The notes: a model not told the origin generated them from the sequence alone. A DNA stretch of 64,000 bases from Symbiobacterium thermophilum IAM 14863 (GCF_000009905.1 NC_006177.1:1426001-1490000); one strand, 5' to 3'. Positions 33,745-42,879 are shown, counted from the first letter of the stretch. Numbers and translations: made by a program.

Positions 33745-35574
33745 TTACGCCTCCTTCGCCGTCAGCGCGATGGTCGGGTCATCGGTGGGCCGCACGCCCT
33801 GGCCGCCGCCGGTCACCAGGTACCGGGCCTCGCCGGCCAGCACCGCCCGGGCGCCGTCCACGATCTCCTTCACCGTGAAGAGGGTGCCGTCGTACTTCAG
33901 CAGGCTCGCGACCTTCTCCTGGTCGTAGCCGGACCCCTTCAGCATGAAGGCGAACTGCCCCGTGGCGTTGGATTCGACCACGAGCGCGGTGGCGTTGCCC
34001 ACATGCCTGGCGATCTCCGCCACGGGCACCGGGTAGATCAACCGGACCTGCAGCACGCCGACCTTCTTGCCGGTCATCTCCTCGATGATCGGCTGGGCCT
34101 CCTTCGCCGCCCCGAGGGTGGTGCCGAAGGCGAGCAGCACGAGGTCGGCGTTCGGGCTGCCGAAGTAGCGTACCGCCTCGGTCTTCACGTGGTGCAGCCG
34201 GCGCAGGCGGCGGTCCATCATGTAGACCCGGTTGGCGGGGTTCTCGGTGACCTTGCCCATCGGCCCGTGCTCGGCGCCGGTGGCCAGGAACTGGCCGTTC
34301 TTCATGCCGGGCAGCGAGCGGGGCGACACGCCGTTCTCGTTGACCTGCTTGCTGTACCGTTCGAACACGTCGCGCCCCAAGGCCGCCAGCTCCTGCGGGT
34401 CGGCGATGGGGCCGCGGTCGATCTTGGGCAGGTTGCTGAGGTCGACCGCCGTCGGCTCAACGGTCTGCTGGAACAGGGCCAGGGCCAGGTCAGAGGCGAT
34501 CAGCACCGGGCAGTGGTAGTTGTCCGCCAGGTTGAAGGCCTCGGCGGTCATGGGGATGAGCTCTTCCACGGAGCCGGGGGCCAGGACGATGCGCGGGCCC
34601 TCGCCGTGGCCGCCGTAGGCCAGGGCCAGCAGGTCGGACTGCTCCTGCTTGGTGGGCATGCCCGTGGAGGGGCCGCCGCGCTGGGTGTCGACCACGACCA
34701 CCGGCGTCTCGGTCATCGACGCGAGGCCGATGGCCTCCTGCATCAGCGAGATGCCCGGGCCGGAGGTCGCGGTCATGACCCGGGCCCCGGCGAAACCGGC
34801 GCCGACGCAGGCCACGATGGAGCCCAGCTCGTCCTCCATCTGCACGGCCACGCCGCCCACCTTCGGGAAGGCCTTGACCAGGTTCTCGGCGATCTCGGAG
34901 GCCGGCGTGATCGGGTAGGAGAACATCAGGCGGCAGCCGCCGGCGAGCGCCCCGAGGGCGACCGCGTCGTTGCCGGTCATGAGCAGCTTCTCCTGGCCGT
35001 CAGGCTTGGCCAGATCGAGCTTGAGCTCGGGCCAGTGCTCCTCCACGTACTGGTAGCCCTGGTCCATGGCCTGGTGGATGAGGGCGACGAACTCCGCCCC
35101 GCGGGTTCCCCACCGGCGCTGCGCGTAGGCCTTGAAGCCCTCCAGCGGCAGGCCCAGCAGCGCGGCCGAGGCGCCCAGGACCAGGTTGTTCTTCATGAGC
35201 GTGTTGCCCAGCGCCAGCGCCATCTTATTAAACGGCATGGTCAGCAGCCGGGCGTCGATGCCCTCCGGCAGCTTGGGCTCGAAGGACTCCTCCGCCAGGA
35301 TGATGGCGCCGGGGTAGACGTTCTTGGCGCAGAGGTCGATGGACTCCTGGTCCAGCACCACCAGCAGGTTGACGCCGGAGGCCGGCGCCTGGACCCGCTC
35401 GACGGAAATGCGCGTGGTAAAGTCGGTGTGTCCGCCCTTGATGCGGGATGCGAAGGTCTTGTAGGCGTACACGTAGTACCCCGCGCGGCTGGCAACCGTG
35501 TTGAAGACCTCGGCCGTGGAGTCAAGGCCGGACCCCTGCTCGCCGCCGATCTGCCAGCAAACCTCCTTAAGCAA
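33745..35574 (-). CDS. korA: 2-oxoacid:ferredoxin oxidoreductase, fused alpha/gamma subunit
   Basis: The product is 609 residues from a TTG at 35574 (LLKEVCWQIGGEQGSG), chosen because GAGGAGG lies eight bases before it. The frame extends to 35673 without a better signal. The N-terminal third is the gamma domain (GGEQGSG, FASRIKGGHTDFTTRI). The remainder is the alpha domain with SYPITPASEIAE, TATSGPGISLMQEAIG and DTQRGGPSTGMPTKQEQSDL. This gamma-alpha fusion is typical of KorA in thermophiles and actinobacteria. It works with KorB in the cytoplasm, for example in the TCA cycle or its reductive direction. A LysR gene diverges from it. Confidence 0.9.
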   Translation of the reverse strand: MLKEVCWQIGGEQGSGLDSTAEVFNTVASRAGYYVYAYKTFASRIKGGHTDFTTRISVERVQAPASGVNLLVVLDQESIDLCAKNVYPGAIILAEESFEPKLPEGIDARLLTMPFNKMALALGNTLMKNNLVLGASAALLGLPLEGFKAYAQRRWGTRGAEFVALIHQAMDQGYQYVEEHWPELKLDLAKPDGQEKLLMTGNDAVALGALAGGCRLMFSYPITPASEIAENLVKAFPKVGGVAVQMEDELGSIVACVGAGFAGARVMTATSGPGISLMQEAIGLASMTETPVVVVDTQRGGPSTGMPTKQEQSDLLALAYGGHGEGPRIVLAPGSVEELIPMTAEAFNLADNYHCPVLIASDLALALFQQTVEPTAVDLSNLPKIDRGPIADPQELAALGRDVFERYSKQVNENGVSPRSLPGMKNGQFLATGAEHGPMGKVTENPANRVYMMDRRLRRLHHVKTEAVRYFGSPNADLVLLAFGTTLGAAKEAQPIIEEMTGKKVGVLQVRLIYPVPVAEIARHVGNATALVVESNATGQFAFMLKGSGYDQEKVASLLKYDGTLFTVKEIVDGARAVLAGEARYLVTGGGQGVRPTDDPTIALTAKEA

Positions 35575-35683
35575 CCTGTTCCCCTCCTCAAAGCGGCATA
35601 CTCCGTGTGCAGGCCATTGTGCCTGCCCCGGATCGATGGTTGCTGCCGACGGTCGATTGCTTCCCACTTCCAACTATACGACT

Positions 35684-35726
35684 TATTCGGGTATGATGAA
35701 CATGCATATTTGACATAGCCGAAATA
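35684..35726. promoter_or_regulatory. Candidate LysR operator between korA and the regulator
   Basis: TATTCGG (35684-35690) and CCGAAATA (35719-35726) form a partial dyad in the shared intergenic region, with a TTGACA at 35710-35715 and TATAGT in leftward orientation at about 35677-35672. The layout fits LysR autoregulation with control of korAB. No binding data exist for this site. Confidence 0.4.
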
Positions 35727-35770
35727 CCCCCGGTGCATCGGCTGCCGGGGTAGCCCGGGAGGCCACGCCC

Positions 35771-36670
35771 TTGTTGCTACAGCACCTCATCACCTTTTGC
35801 CGGGTCGTGGAGACCGGCGGGTTCGCACGGGCGGGCGCGCTGGTGGGGCTGAGCCAGCCCGCGGTAACCCGCCAGGTCGCCGCCCTGGAGGCGGAGCTGG
35901 GCACGCCGCTTCTGGACCGTTCGGGCCGGCAGATCCACCTGACGCCGGCCGGACGGCTCGTCTACGAGCGGGCGAGACGCATCATCACCGCGGTGAACAC
36001 GCTGAAGGAGGAGGTCGCCGACCTGGCTCATCCGGAGCGGGGGCGCATCGCCATCGGCGCGGTGACCACGGTCGGGCTGCGTCTGCTCCCGCCCATCCTG
36101 GCCGCGTTCAAGCGGGAGCATCCGGGGATCCGGGTGCACGTGAAGGCGGACCGTACGCAGGAGACGATCCAGCGGCTGCTGGAGGGGGAGATCGAGCTGG
36201 CGATCCTGCCGACGCCCGTGACCCACCCCCGGCTGCGCTCCGTGCCGCTGGTGGAGGACCCGGTGGTGCTGGTCTGCGCGCCCGGCCGGCGCTCGGAGCT
36301 CCCCGATCCGCTGCCCCTGGCCAAGCTGGGGGAGATCGACCTGATCTCGTTCCAGGCCCCGTCCCGTTTCCGCACCTTCGTGGACGCGATGCTGGAACAG
36401 GCCGGGGTCTACCCCAACGTCACCATGGAGTTCGACTCCCACGAGGCCGTCACGCTCATGGTCGAGGCCGGCTTTGGCTGCGCGCTCGTGCCGGCCTCCG
36501 CCGTGGAGCGGGAGCTGGCGCTGGGCACCGTGGTCCGGGTCGAGGTGGAGGGGATGCCGCGCATGGCCCGCACCACCAGCCTGGCCTTCCGCCATCCGAA
36601 TCCGGGCTGGAGCCCGGCCACCGAGCGGCTGTTCCAGATGATTGTGGACTTCTTCAGACAGGGGGGCTAA
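35771..36670 (+). CDS. LysR-family transcriptional regulator
   Basis: The product is 299 residues, typical LysR length. The N-terminal winged helix is LITFCRVVETGGFARAGALV followed by LSQPAVTRQVAALEAELGT. The C-terminal effector domain starts near residue 90 (GRIAIGAVTTVGLRLLPPIL). The start codon is a TTG at 35771, with GGGAGG about ten bases earlier. It diverges from korA-korB, so the oxidoreductase operon is its likely target, and a 2-oxoacid or related metabolite is its likely ligand. Both are inference from position. Confidence 0.85.
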   Translation: MLLQHLITFCRVVETGGFARAGALVGLSQPAVTRQVAALEAELGTPLLDRSGRQIHLTPAGRLVYERARRIITAVNTLKEEVADLAHPERGRIAIGAVTTVGLRLLPPILAAFKREHPGIRVHVKADRTQETIQRLLEGEIELAILPTPVTHPRLRSVPLVEDPVVLVCAPGRRSELPDPLPLAKLGEIDLISFQAPSRFRTFVDAMLEQAGVYPNVTMEFDSHEAVTLMVEAGFGCALVPASAVERELALGTVVRVEVEGMPRMARTTSLAFRHPNPGWSPATERLFQMIVDFFRQGG

Positions 36671-36781
36671 GAAGGAGGATCTGCGCCCTATGCGCCTAAT
36701 TCTTCGTACCTATCCCTGATTGGCCCCGGGATGGGAGTTGGACCCTATTTTACATCAGCCCCCCTGTCCCGGCACACGTTC

Positions 36782-36791
36782 TTGCTATAAT
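36782..36791 (+). promoter_or_regulatory. Extended -10 promoter of the malic enzyme gene
   Basis: TTGCTATAAT contains a perfect TATAAT at 36786-36791 with the extended TG one base before. No clear -35 is visible, as expected for extended -10 promoters. It lies 55 bases upstream of the start codon. Confidence 0.6.
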
Positions 36792-36845
36792 AATCCTCGG
36801 CTTAGCGTAATTCTGCGTGCGCCCCCAAGAAGGAGGCTGTCCCCT

Positions 36846-38276
36846 GTGGCTCAGCGACTGGCCAGTATGCGGATCATTGTGCGGCTGGAGATTGAGAATA
36901 CGGGTTCGATCTTCTCCTACATCGCAACGGCAATCGGCGCCAGCGGTGGCGACATCGTGGCGGTGGACCTCATCCAGTCCCGGCGGGACGTGGTGGTGCG
37001 CGACATCACCATCGCGGTGGAGAACCGGGCGCACGGCGACCGGATCGTCCAGGCGCTGGCGGCGCTCCCCGGCGTCAAGGTGGTCAACGTCTCGGACCGG
37101 ATCTTTCTCGCCCACCTGGGCGGCAAGATCGAGGTCAAGCCCCGGGTGCAGGTGAAGACCCGGGACGACCTGTCGGTCGTCTACACCCCCGGGGTGGCCG
37201 ACGTCTGCCGGGCGATTGCCGAGGATCCGGCGAAGGCCTTTACGCTGACCATCAAGCGGAACACGGTGGCCGTCGTCACCGACGGCACGGCGGTGCTGGG
37301 GCTCGGCAACATCGGGCCGGCCGCGGCCCTGCCGGTGATGGAAGGCAAGGCGATGCTCTTCAAGCAGTTCGCCGGCGTCGACGCCTTCCCGATCTGCCTG
37401 GACACCACGGACCCCGACGAGATCGTGCGCATCGTGAAGGCCATCGCGCCGGCCTTCGGCGGCATCAACCTGGAGGACATCTCCTCGCCCCGCTGCTTTG
37501 AGATCGAGGAGCGGCTGAAGGAGGAGCTGGACATCCCGGTCTTCCACGATGACCAGCACGGCACGGCGGTGGTGGTGCTCGCCGGGCTGATGAACGCGGC
37601 CCGGGTGGTGGGCAAGGAGCTCGCAGACCTCAGGGTCGTCGTCTGCGGCATCGGCGCGGCGGGGGTGGCCATCTCCAAGATGCTGATGGCAGCCGGCATC
37701 ACCAACATCGTCGGCGTGGACCGGGTGGGCATCATCGAGCGGGGCAAGACGTACGAAAACCCCATGTGGCAGTGGTACGCCGAGCACACCAACCCGGAGA
37801 ACCGGCACGGCACCCTGGATGACGCGATCGAGGGCGCCGACGCCTTCATCGGTGTATCGGCCCCCAACGTGCTGAAGGTCGAGCACGTCAAGAAGATGGC
37901 CAAGGATCCGATCGTCTTTGCCATGGCCAACCCGGTGCCCGAGATCGACCCCGACGAGGCTGCCCCGTACGTGGCCGTCATGGCCACGGGCCGGTCGGAC
38001 TACCCGAATCAGGTGAACAACCTGCTCTGCTTCCCGGGCATCTTCCGCGGCGCCCTGAACTGCCGGGCGCGGCAGATCAACGAAGCCATGAAGCTGGCCG
38101 CGGCCCGGGCGATCGCGTCCGTCGTGTCGGACGAGGAACTGCACGCCGAGTATATCATCCCCTCGGTCTTCAACAAGCGGGTCGTCGAGGCCGTGGCGGC
38201 TGCGGTGGAGCAGGCCGCCTACGAGACCGGCGTCGCCCGCAGGGAGCGGCAGCCCCGGACCGGCGGCGACGACTGA
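36846..38276 (+). CDS. NAD(P)-dependent malic enzyme with N-terminal ACT domain
   Basis: The product is 476 residues from the GTG at 36846, placed by AAGGAGG shortly before. Residues about 1-85 form an ACT domain (MRIIVRLEIENTGSIFSYIA), a likely amino-acid or metabolite sensor. The malic enzyme core includes SVVYTPGVADVCRAI, TDGTAVLGLGNIGPAAALPV, the metal-site region EDISSPRCFEIEERL and HDDQHGTAVV, and the Rossmann motif VVCGIGAAGVAISKML. It oxidatively decarboxylates malate to pyruvate in the cytoplasm. The upstream extension of the frame to 36720 carries the promoter and is not coding. A strong terminator follows. Confidence 0.9.
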   Translation: MAQRLASMRIIVRLEIENTGSIFSYIATAIGASGGDIVAVDLIQSRRDVVVRDITIAVENRAHGDRIVQALAALPGVKVVNVSDRIFLAHLGGKIEVKPRVQVKTRDDLSVVYTPGVADVCRAIAEDPAKAFTLTIKRNTVAVVTDGTAVLGLGNIGPAAALPVMEGKAMLFKQFAGVDAFPICLDTTDPDEIVRIVKAIAPAFGGINLEDISSPRCFEIEERLKEELDIPVFHDDQHGTAVVVLAGLMNAARVVGKELADLRVVVCGIGAAGVAISKMLMAAGITNIVGVDRVGIIERGKTYENPMWQWYAEHTNPENRHGTLDDAIEGADAFIGVSAPNVLKVEHVKKMAKDPIVFAMANPVPEIDPDEAAPYVAVMATGRSDYPNQVNNLLCFPGIFRGALNCRARQINEAMKLAAARAIASVVSDEELHAEYIIPSVFNKRVVEAVAAAVEQAAYETGVARRERQPRTGGDD

Positions 38277-38290
38277 TGGCTGAATCAAGC

Positions 38291-38327
38291 AAGGGCGGTT
38301 CCCGCCGTGCGGGGGAACCGCCCTTTT
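38291..38327 (+). terminator. 13-bp hairpin with T-tract after malic enzyme gene
   Basis: AAGGGCGGTTCCC pairs with GGGAACCGCCCTT and is followed by TTTT. This is a good rho-independent terminator. Confidence 0.85.
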
Positions 38328-38354
38328 CGATCCGTCACTGTGGAGCCGGAACGG

Positions 38355-38533
38355 CTAGAACCGGGGCATCGGCCTGCGCAGCACCACGATGCTGAAGATC
38401 ACCTGCAGGACGGAGCTGAGCACAGCGGCCCCGATTACGTTCGCCACCCAGAAGCCTGCCCGGCGGCGGCCCCTGGCCCGGCGGAAGGCGACCCCGATCA
38501 GGATCAGATCCCGTCTTCAGGCGGCAGGCACAT
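38355..38533 (-). pseudogene. Small membrane protein with a frame lesion
   Basis: A well-spaced GGAGG before the ATG at 38533 leads to MCLPPEDG and then a TGA. In a neighbouring frame the reading continues as DLILIGVAFRRARGRRRAGF and then a hydrophobic helix (VIGAAVLSSVLQVIFSIVVL) to a TAG at 38355-38357. The 179-base span is not a multiple of three, so one indel around 38505 would join both parts into about 60 residues. I therefore read it as a small membrane protein gene with a frameshift or a base error. The function is unknown. Confidence 0.45.
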
Positions 38534-38746
38534 GGGGACACCTCCATCGGACCGGCGCTGTAGCCCGCGCTTCTCGCGCGGCTCTCGAACTTCTTGACGA
38601 GGTCCGTGGCGCACCCGTTCACGGCGGCATGCATCCGTTCGCGACGCAGCCTGTCACGCGCACCCCACAGGGCACGCCCGCGGTCCCCGGGTATCGAAAC
38701 TTGTCCGCTTTTCTGAGCGTCTTACGTGTTGCAGGAGGTGGTCACC

Positions 38747-41200
38747 GTGCGGCGGATCGCGTGGCGCGCGCTGGCGGCCATCCTCCTTTGTATCTTCTGG
38801 ATCGAATCCGCGCTGGCGTTCACCTACTACCCGGCCGTGCCCCAGGGCGCGGTGGGCTGGGCGGCGCCCCGCATCGCGCAGCGGCTGAACCTGGAGCCGG
38901 GGGACCGCATCGTGGCCGTGGAGATGTGGCTGGACGGCCGCCAGGTGACGGCCCGGTGGGACGAGTCCGGGCTGGTGTACTACGACCCGCCGGAGCCGCT
39001 CGCGCCGGGCGACCACCGGGTGCGCATGGTCATCCACGTCGTGCCGGACCGGCGGGGCTACGTGTACGCCCCGGTGACGTCGGAGTTCGTCTTCACCGTG
39101 AGGGCGGGGGCGCTGCCGGTCCTGCCCGCGCCCCGCTCGGAGGAGCAGGCCGCCCGGGATGCGGTCAACCAGTACCGCGCCGCCGCAGGGGTCCCGCCGG
39201 TGGCCCTGGACTCCCGGCTGATCGCCGCGGCCGCGCTGCAGGCGGAGTATCTGGTGCGCAACCCCGCCCAGGCGGATGCGGACGCGCACCGGCAGCTGCC
39301 CGACTCGCCCGGCTTCGTCGCCGAGACTCCTGGCGGCCGGGCCCGCTACTTCGCCTACGACGGCGGGGTCGCGGAGGTGATCAACTTCACCCGGCGGGCG
39401 GAGGACGCGGTAGCCGGGTGGATGGACACGCTGTACCACCGCATCCCCCTGCTTCACCCCGGCATGACCCAGATGGGGTATGCCGTGGCAGGCGGCGGGG
39501 CGCTGTCGGCCAACGTGGCCCTCCTGGGGCCGTACACCGCCGCAGACCGGGTGGTCCGCTGGCCGGCCCCCGGTGCGACGGACGTCCCGCCCCTCTGGGA
39601 GGGGCTGGAGACCCCCGATCCGCTGGCGCTCTACCCCGGGGTGCGGGGACCGGTGGGCTACCCGATCACCCTGACCTTCGGCCGCAGGCCGGCCGCCCTG
39701 CGGCTTCTCGACGCGCGCCTCACGGGCCCCGAAGGGACCGTGCGGGTCCTGCTGTATGACCCGGAGCGGGACCCGGAGCTGGAGGACACGGTGGCCGTGA
39801 TTCCCGTGCGGCCGCTCCGACCCGGCGCCCAGTACGTCGTCACGCTGTCCGGCCAGGTGAACCACGGGTCGGGACCGGAGCCGTTCCAGTACACCTGGTC
39901 CTTCCAGACGGCGCCTGAGGCCCGGCCGATGCTGACCCGCCGGGTCATCACCTACCATCCGGCCGACGGGACCGTGGATGCCATCCGCCTGGAGGGCCAC
40001 GCCTTCCCGGAGGGCGTGCGGGTCTTCCTGGGCGGGCTGCCGGTGCAGGGGCTGGTGCGCGAGTCCGAATCGGTCCTCCGCTTCCGCCTGCCCCTGGGGT
40101 ACCAGGGGGGGCCAGCCGACCTGCTGGTCGTGACGCCGGGCGGCCTGGAGGCCGAGTGGCCCGGGTTCCTCACCGGCGCAGAGGTTATCCGCCAGCCGCA
40201 GACCCAGCCGTTCCGCGCCGTGCCGCTGGTGGTGCGCGGGAGGCCCGTGGCCGAACCGGCCCTGATCCACTCGGCAGGGGCGGTGCTGGTGCCCGAGTCG
40301 GTGCTGCGCGCCTGGGGGCTGGAGCCCGAGCAGCTGACGTCCGTAGGCCGCACCTGGTGGCGCGGGGCGGATCCGGCGTCAGAGGAGGGCGGGGCGCAGC
40401 CTGCCGCGGCCGGGACCCTGGCGGGCGAATACAGCCTGGGGAGCGTCGCTGCCAGCGCGGCGGGCGCGCCGCTGCAGTTGGCCCTGCCCGTGCAGCAGCG
40501 GCTGGGGCAGACCTACCTGGATGTGGCGTTTGTCACCGCACTGACCGGTGCGGAGCTCCGGCAGGTGGGGGGCGAGTTCTACCTGGCCCGGTCCGTGGGC
40601 GGGCAGATCGACGTGGACGGCCACTGGGCGGCTGAGCCGATCGCCCGGCTCCTGGACGCCGGGGTGGTCTCCGGTTACGGCGACGGCACCTTCCGTCCCG
40701 ACGCCCAACTCACCCGGGCCGCTTTCGTGCGGATGCTGGTCTCCGCCTTGGGGCTGGAGCTGCGACCCGGCGACGGTGGCGGCTTTACCGATACGTCCGG
40801 CCACTGGGTGGCGGCAGCGGGCTACCTGGGCGCCGCGGCGGCCGCGGGGATCGTCCGGCCGCAGGAGTACCCGCAGGGCCGTTTCGAGCCGGACCGGCCC
40901 ATCCTGCGGGAGGAGATCGCCGTGCTGCTGGTGCGGGCGCTCGGCCGTGAGGCGGACGCCCTGGCCACCCCCGTGCCGATGACGGATGGGGCGGCGCAGA
41001 TCGCCGGCCGGTGGTTTGCCGACGCGGCCCAATGGCAGATGCCCCGGCACGTGGCCGAGGCCGTTCGGGCAGGGTGGATCGCCGGGTACCCCGAGCCGGA
41101 CGGGCGCTACTCCTTCCGACCCGACCGGACCGCCACCCGCGCCGAGGCGGCGGCGCTGCTGGTCCGGGCCGTGGGGGAGGCGCTGGGGCGGGCAGAGTAG
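38747..41200 (+). CDS. S-layer-anchored envelope protein with CAP domain
   Basis: The product is 817 residues from the GTG at 38747, behind AGGAGGTGG. Domain order: signal peptide (residues 1-25); a beta domain with PPEPLAPGDHRVRMVIHV; a CAP/SCP-PR1-like domain at about 130-250 (DAVNQYRAAAGVPPVALDSR, then LIAAAALQAEYLV); Ig-like strands; a copper-amine-oxidase-N-like repeat (VLVPESVLRAWGLEPEQ); and three SLH motifs at the C-terminus (VDGHWAAEPIARLLDAGVVS, SGYGDGTFRPDAQLTRA). The SLH repeats bind pyruvylated wall polymer. It is a secreted, wall-bound protein of unknown activity, unlinked to neighbours. Confidence 0.85.
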   Translation: MRRIAWRALAAILLCIFWIESALAFTYYPAVPQGAVGWAAPRIAQRLNLEPGDRIVAVEMWLDGRQVTARWDESGLVYYDPPEPLAPGDHRVRMVIHVVPDRRGYVYAPVTSEFVFTVRAGALPVLPAPRSEEQAARDAVNQYRAAAGVPPVALDSRLIAAAALQAEYLVRNPAQADADAHRQLPDSPGFVAETPGGRARYFAYDGGVAEVINFTRRAEDAVAGWMDTLYHRIPLLHPGMTQMGYAVAGGGALSANVALLGPYTAADRVVRWPAPGATDVPPLWEGLETPDPLALYPGVRGPVGYPITLTFGRRPAALRLLDARLTGPEGTVRVLLYDPERDPELEDTVAVIPVRPLRPGAQYVVTLSGQVNHGSGPEPFQYTWSFQTAPEARPMLTRRVITYHPADGTVDAIRLEGHAFPEGVRVFLGGLPVQGLVRESESVLRFRLPLGYQGGPADLLVVTPGGLEAEWPGFLTGAEVIRQPQTQPFRAVPLVVRGRPVAEPALIHSAGAVLVPESVLRAWGLEPEQLTSVGRTWWRGADPASEEGGAQPAAAGTLAGEYSLGSVAASAAGAPLQLALPVQQRLGQTYLDVAFVTALTGAELRQVGGEFYLARSVGGQIDVDGHWAAEPIARLLDAGVVSGYGDGTFRPDAQLTRAAFVRMLVSALGLELRPGDGGGFTDTSGHWVAAAGYLGAAAAAGIVRPQEYPQGRFEPDRPILREEIAVLLVRALGREADALATPVPMTDGAAQIAGRWFADAAQWQMPRHVAEAVRAGWIAGYPEPDGRYSFRPDRTATRAEAAALLVRAVGEALGRAE

Positions 41201-41268
41201 CCGCCGGTGGGTAACCGCCGGGCGCCTTCGCGGCGGGCGGCGCCTCCGCTGGAGCTTGCTGCGGGCCG

Positions 41269-42054
41269 TCAGCCCGTTCGGCTCGGGGCGGCGGGAGCGC
41301 CGGGCACGAGGGCCGGTGCCAGCAGGTCGCGAATCGCGAGGTTGGCCCGCTGGTTCCGTGCAATGGCCCGCCTGTCCTGCGGCCCGGGGAACACCTGGGC
41401 GGGGGAGAGGCTCCACTCGCCGCAGACGTCGGCCCCCACGATCCGCCGGTGCCGCGCCAGTGCCTTCAGCCAGTCCATGAGCTCGGCGAGCGCCAGGTCG
41501 CCTGCGCCCCAGGTGGTGGCGCTGTCATCCCCCGTAAGGACGTCCTTGTCGATGGAGATGTACACGTCTGCGGTGGGGATGGCCTGGAGAGCCCACTCGG
41601 CGAAGGGCTCGGGCGGCGTCGGCTCCGCTGCCCGCAGGAGGCGCGGGTGGGGGAGGTAGAGCTGCATCTCGGGGTGGCGGCCGCCGACCCACACCGCCCG
41701 CCTGACCCAGGGCAGGTTCAGCGCGTGGCGGACCCAGTTGCCGCAGGTGACCAGATCGCCCTGCAGCGGCGCCGCATCGTGGTGGTGGTCGAAGAGCACG
41801 AGCGTGACCGGCCGGCGGAGGGCCTGGAGCCGCAGCAGGGTGACGTAGTGGTATTCGCCCGCGCCCCAGAAGCACAGGGGGACCTCCTGGTGGGGGGCGA
41901 GGGCGGCGGCGATGGCGGCGAGGGCCTCCGGCGTGGCGCAGGCGTTCTTCCCGGGCAGGTGCCGGAGGTCGATCCACTCGTGCGGGGCCGCCAGCAGGGC
42001 CGGCTGCCAGGTCAGGGTGTCGTCAAGGTTCAGCACCAGGAAGGATCGGTTCAT
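41269..42054 (-). CDS. Arginase/ureohydrolase-fold protein
   Basis: The product is 261 residues from the ATG at 42054 (MNRSFLVLNLDD). A GTG twelve bases earlier has a G-rich ribosome binding site and is the alternative. Arginase-superfamily metal motifs are FDHHHDAAP (DxHxD type) and SIDKDVLTGDD (DxD type), so a two-metal centre is expected. Sequence outside the motifs diverges from arginase, agmatinase and formimidoylglutamase, and the first conserved GGxHxx motif is replaced by FWGAGEYHY. The substrate is therefore open. It lies between an SLH protein and a small hypothetical, with no metabolic partner. Confidence 0.75.
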   Translation of the reverse strand: MNRSFLVLNLDDTLTWQPALLAAPHEWIDLRHLPGKNACATPEALAAIAAALAPHQEVPLCFWGAGEYHYVTLLRLQALRRPVTLVLFDHHHDAAPLQGDLVTCGNWVRHALNLPWVRRAVWVGGRHPEMQLYLPHPRLLRAAEPTPPEPFAEWALQAIPTADVYISIDKDVLTGDDSATTWGAGDLALAELMDWLKALARHRRIVGADVCGEWSLSPAQVFPGPQDRRAIARNQRANLAIRDLLAPALVPGAPAAPSRTG

Positions 42055-42118
42055 GGATGCTGTCACCCCCGGCTCCCATTGTAGCAGAGCGCGGGGGACG
42101 GAAGGCCCCAGCGCGCGA

Positions 42119-42171
42119 TGAAGGTCACTGATGCGCCGGTCACCCCGTCACCGGCGGATCAGCGACCTTCA
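42119..42171 (-). terminator. Near-perfect 22-bp hairpin
   Basis: Arms 42119-42140 and 42150-42171 pair at 20 of 22 positions around a 9-base loop. It lies nine bases after the stop of the small gene at 42180-42476 and probably ends its transcript, although no T-tract follows. Confidence 0.55.
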
Positions 42172-42179
42172 CCCCGGCC

Positions 42180-42476
42180 TCAGCACCACATGTGGCGCAG
42201 CAGCACGTCGCAGAACTGCACGAAGGTCAGGTCGTGCTGGATGTCCCGCAGGCCCTGCCACAGCGGCGCATCGGGCCGTTCCTTGGCGTTTTCGCAGAAA
42301 CCGGCCACGAACCGCCTGAGGTCTGCGACCATGGCGGGGTCCGGCGTGGCGTCAGCCGAGACGTGTGTGCGCATGTAGTGGCGGACCCGGGCGGCGAGTT
42401 CGTCGTCCTCGTGTTCCAGCGAGATGCCCCACGCTCTGGCCAGCTCAGTCCAGTCGCGGCCCTGAAACTCGTACAT
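42180..42476 (-). CDS. Small hypothetical protein
   Basis: The product is 98 residues from the ATG at 42476, with AGGAGGGCGCAC in front. It is mostly helical, acidic, and has no signal peptide or membrane segment. Tryptophans and a terminal HMWC stand out (GRDWTELARAWGISLEHEDD, PLWQGLRDIQHDLTFVQFCD). I do not recognise a family. A strong hairpin follows it. Neighbours give no functional clue. Confidence 0.65.
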   Translation of the reverse strand: MYEFQGRDWTELARAWGISLEHEDDELAARVRHYMRTHVSADATPDPAMVADLRRFVAGFCENAKERPDAPLWQGLRDIQHDLTFVQFCDVLLRHMWC

Positions 42477-42663
42477 GTGCGCCCTCCTGTTCTGCACTGC
42501 GCGGTTACACCGGCGCCTTCCGAAAGCGAGGTCGCCCGGACCGTGTCAGCCCTCGGCCACACGGTCGGGGTGCGGGGGCCTGGGCCCCTCCATAGATGGT
42601 GCCGCAGTACGCGGCCAGAGTCAAGATGGGGCGCAGGGGACCATGCCGGCCGGACCGCCGTTC

Positions 42664-42801
42664 TCACCCTCCTCTGCCGTTATATGTCAACGGGCGGGCC
42701 GTCGCCTCAGTCGCGGTGGAAGTAGCCGAACGCGCAGTCCGGGCCTTCCGCGCCTCCTCCACCGGCCGCCCCAGGTCCTGCAGGCTTCGGACGTTCTCCA
42801 T
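42664..42801 (-). CDS. Possible 45-residue ORF
   Basis: An ATG at 42801 with GGGAGGG 8-14 bases upstream opens a 45-residue ORF (MENVRSLQDLGRPVEEARKA at its start). In another frame of the same stretch, CAFGYFHRD is readable before a TGA, so the true reading may be frameshifted after EEARKA. Low-complexity Thr/Ala in the rest weakens the case. The rest of the gap 42477-42879 shows nothing else. Confidence 0.3.
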   Translation of the reverse strand: MENVRSLQDLGRPVEEARKARTARSATSTATEATARPLTYNGRGG

Positions 42802-42879
42802 CGTCCGATCCCTCCCGTCGTGTCCGCTCACCCGGTACCCCGCACGGCGGGGGAAAAAGGATACGGCGGGGCCGAACGG

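Noticed and set aside
34003-35718. A 571-residue open frame on the plus strand
   Set aside because: Shadow of korA, whose conserved alpha and gamma motifs are on the minus strand.
36750-38288. A 512-residue open frame on the minus strand
   Set aside because: Shadow of the malic enzyme gene; no recognisable motif.
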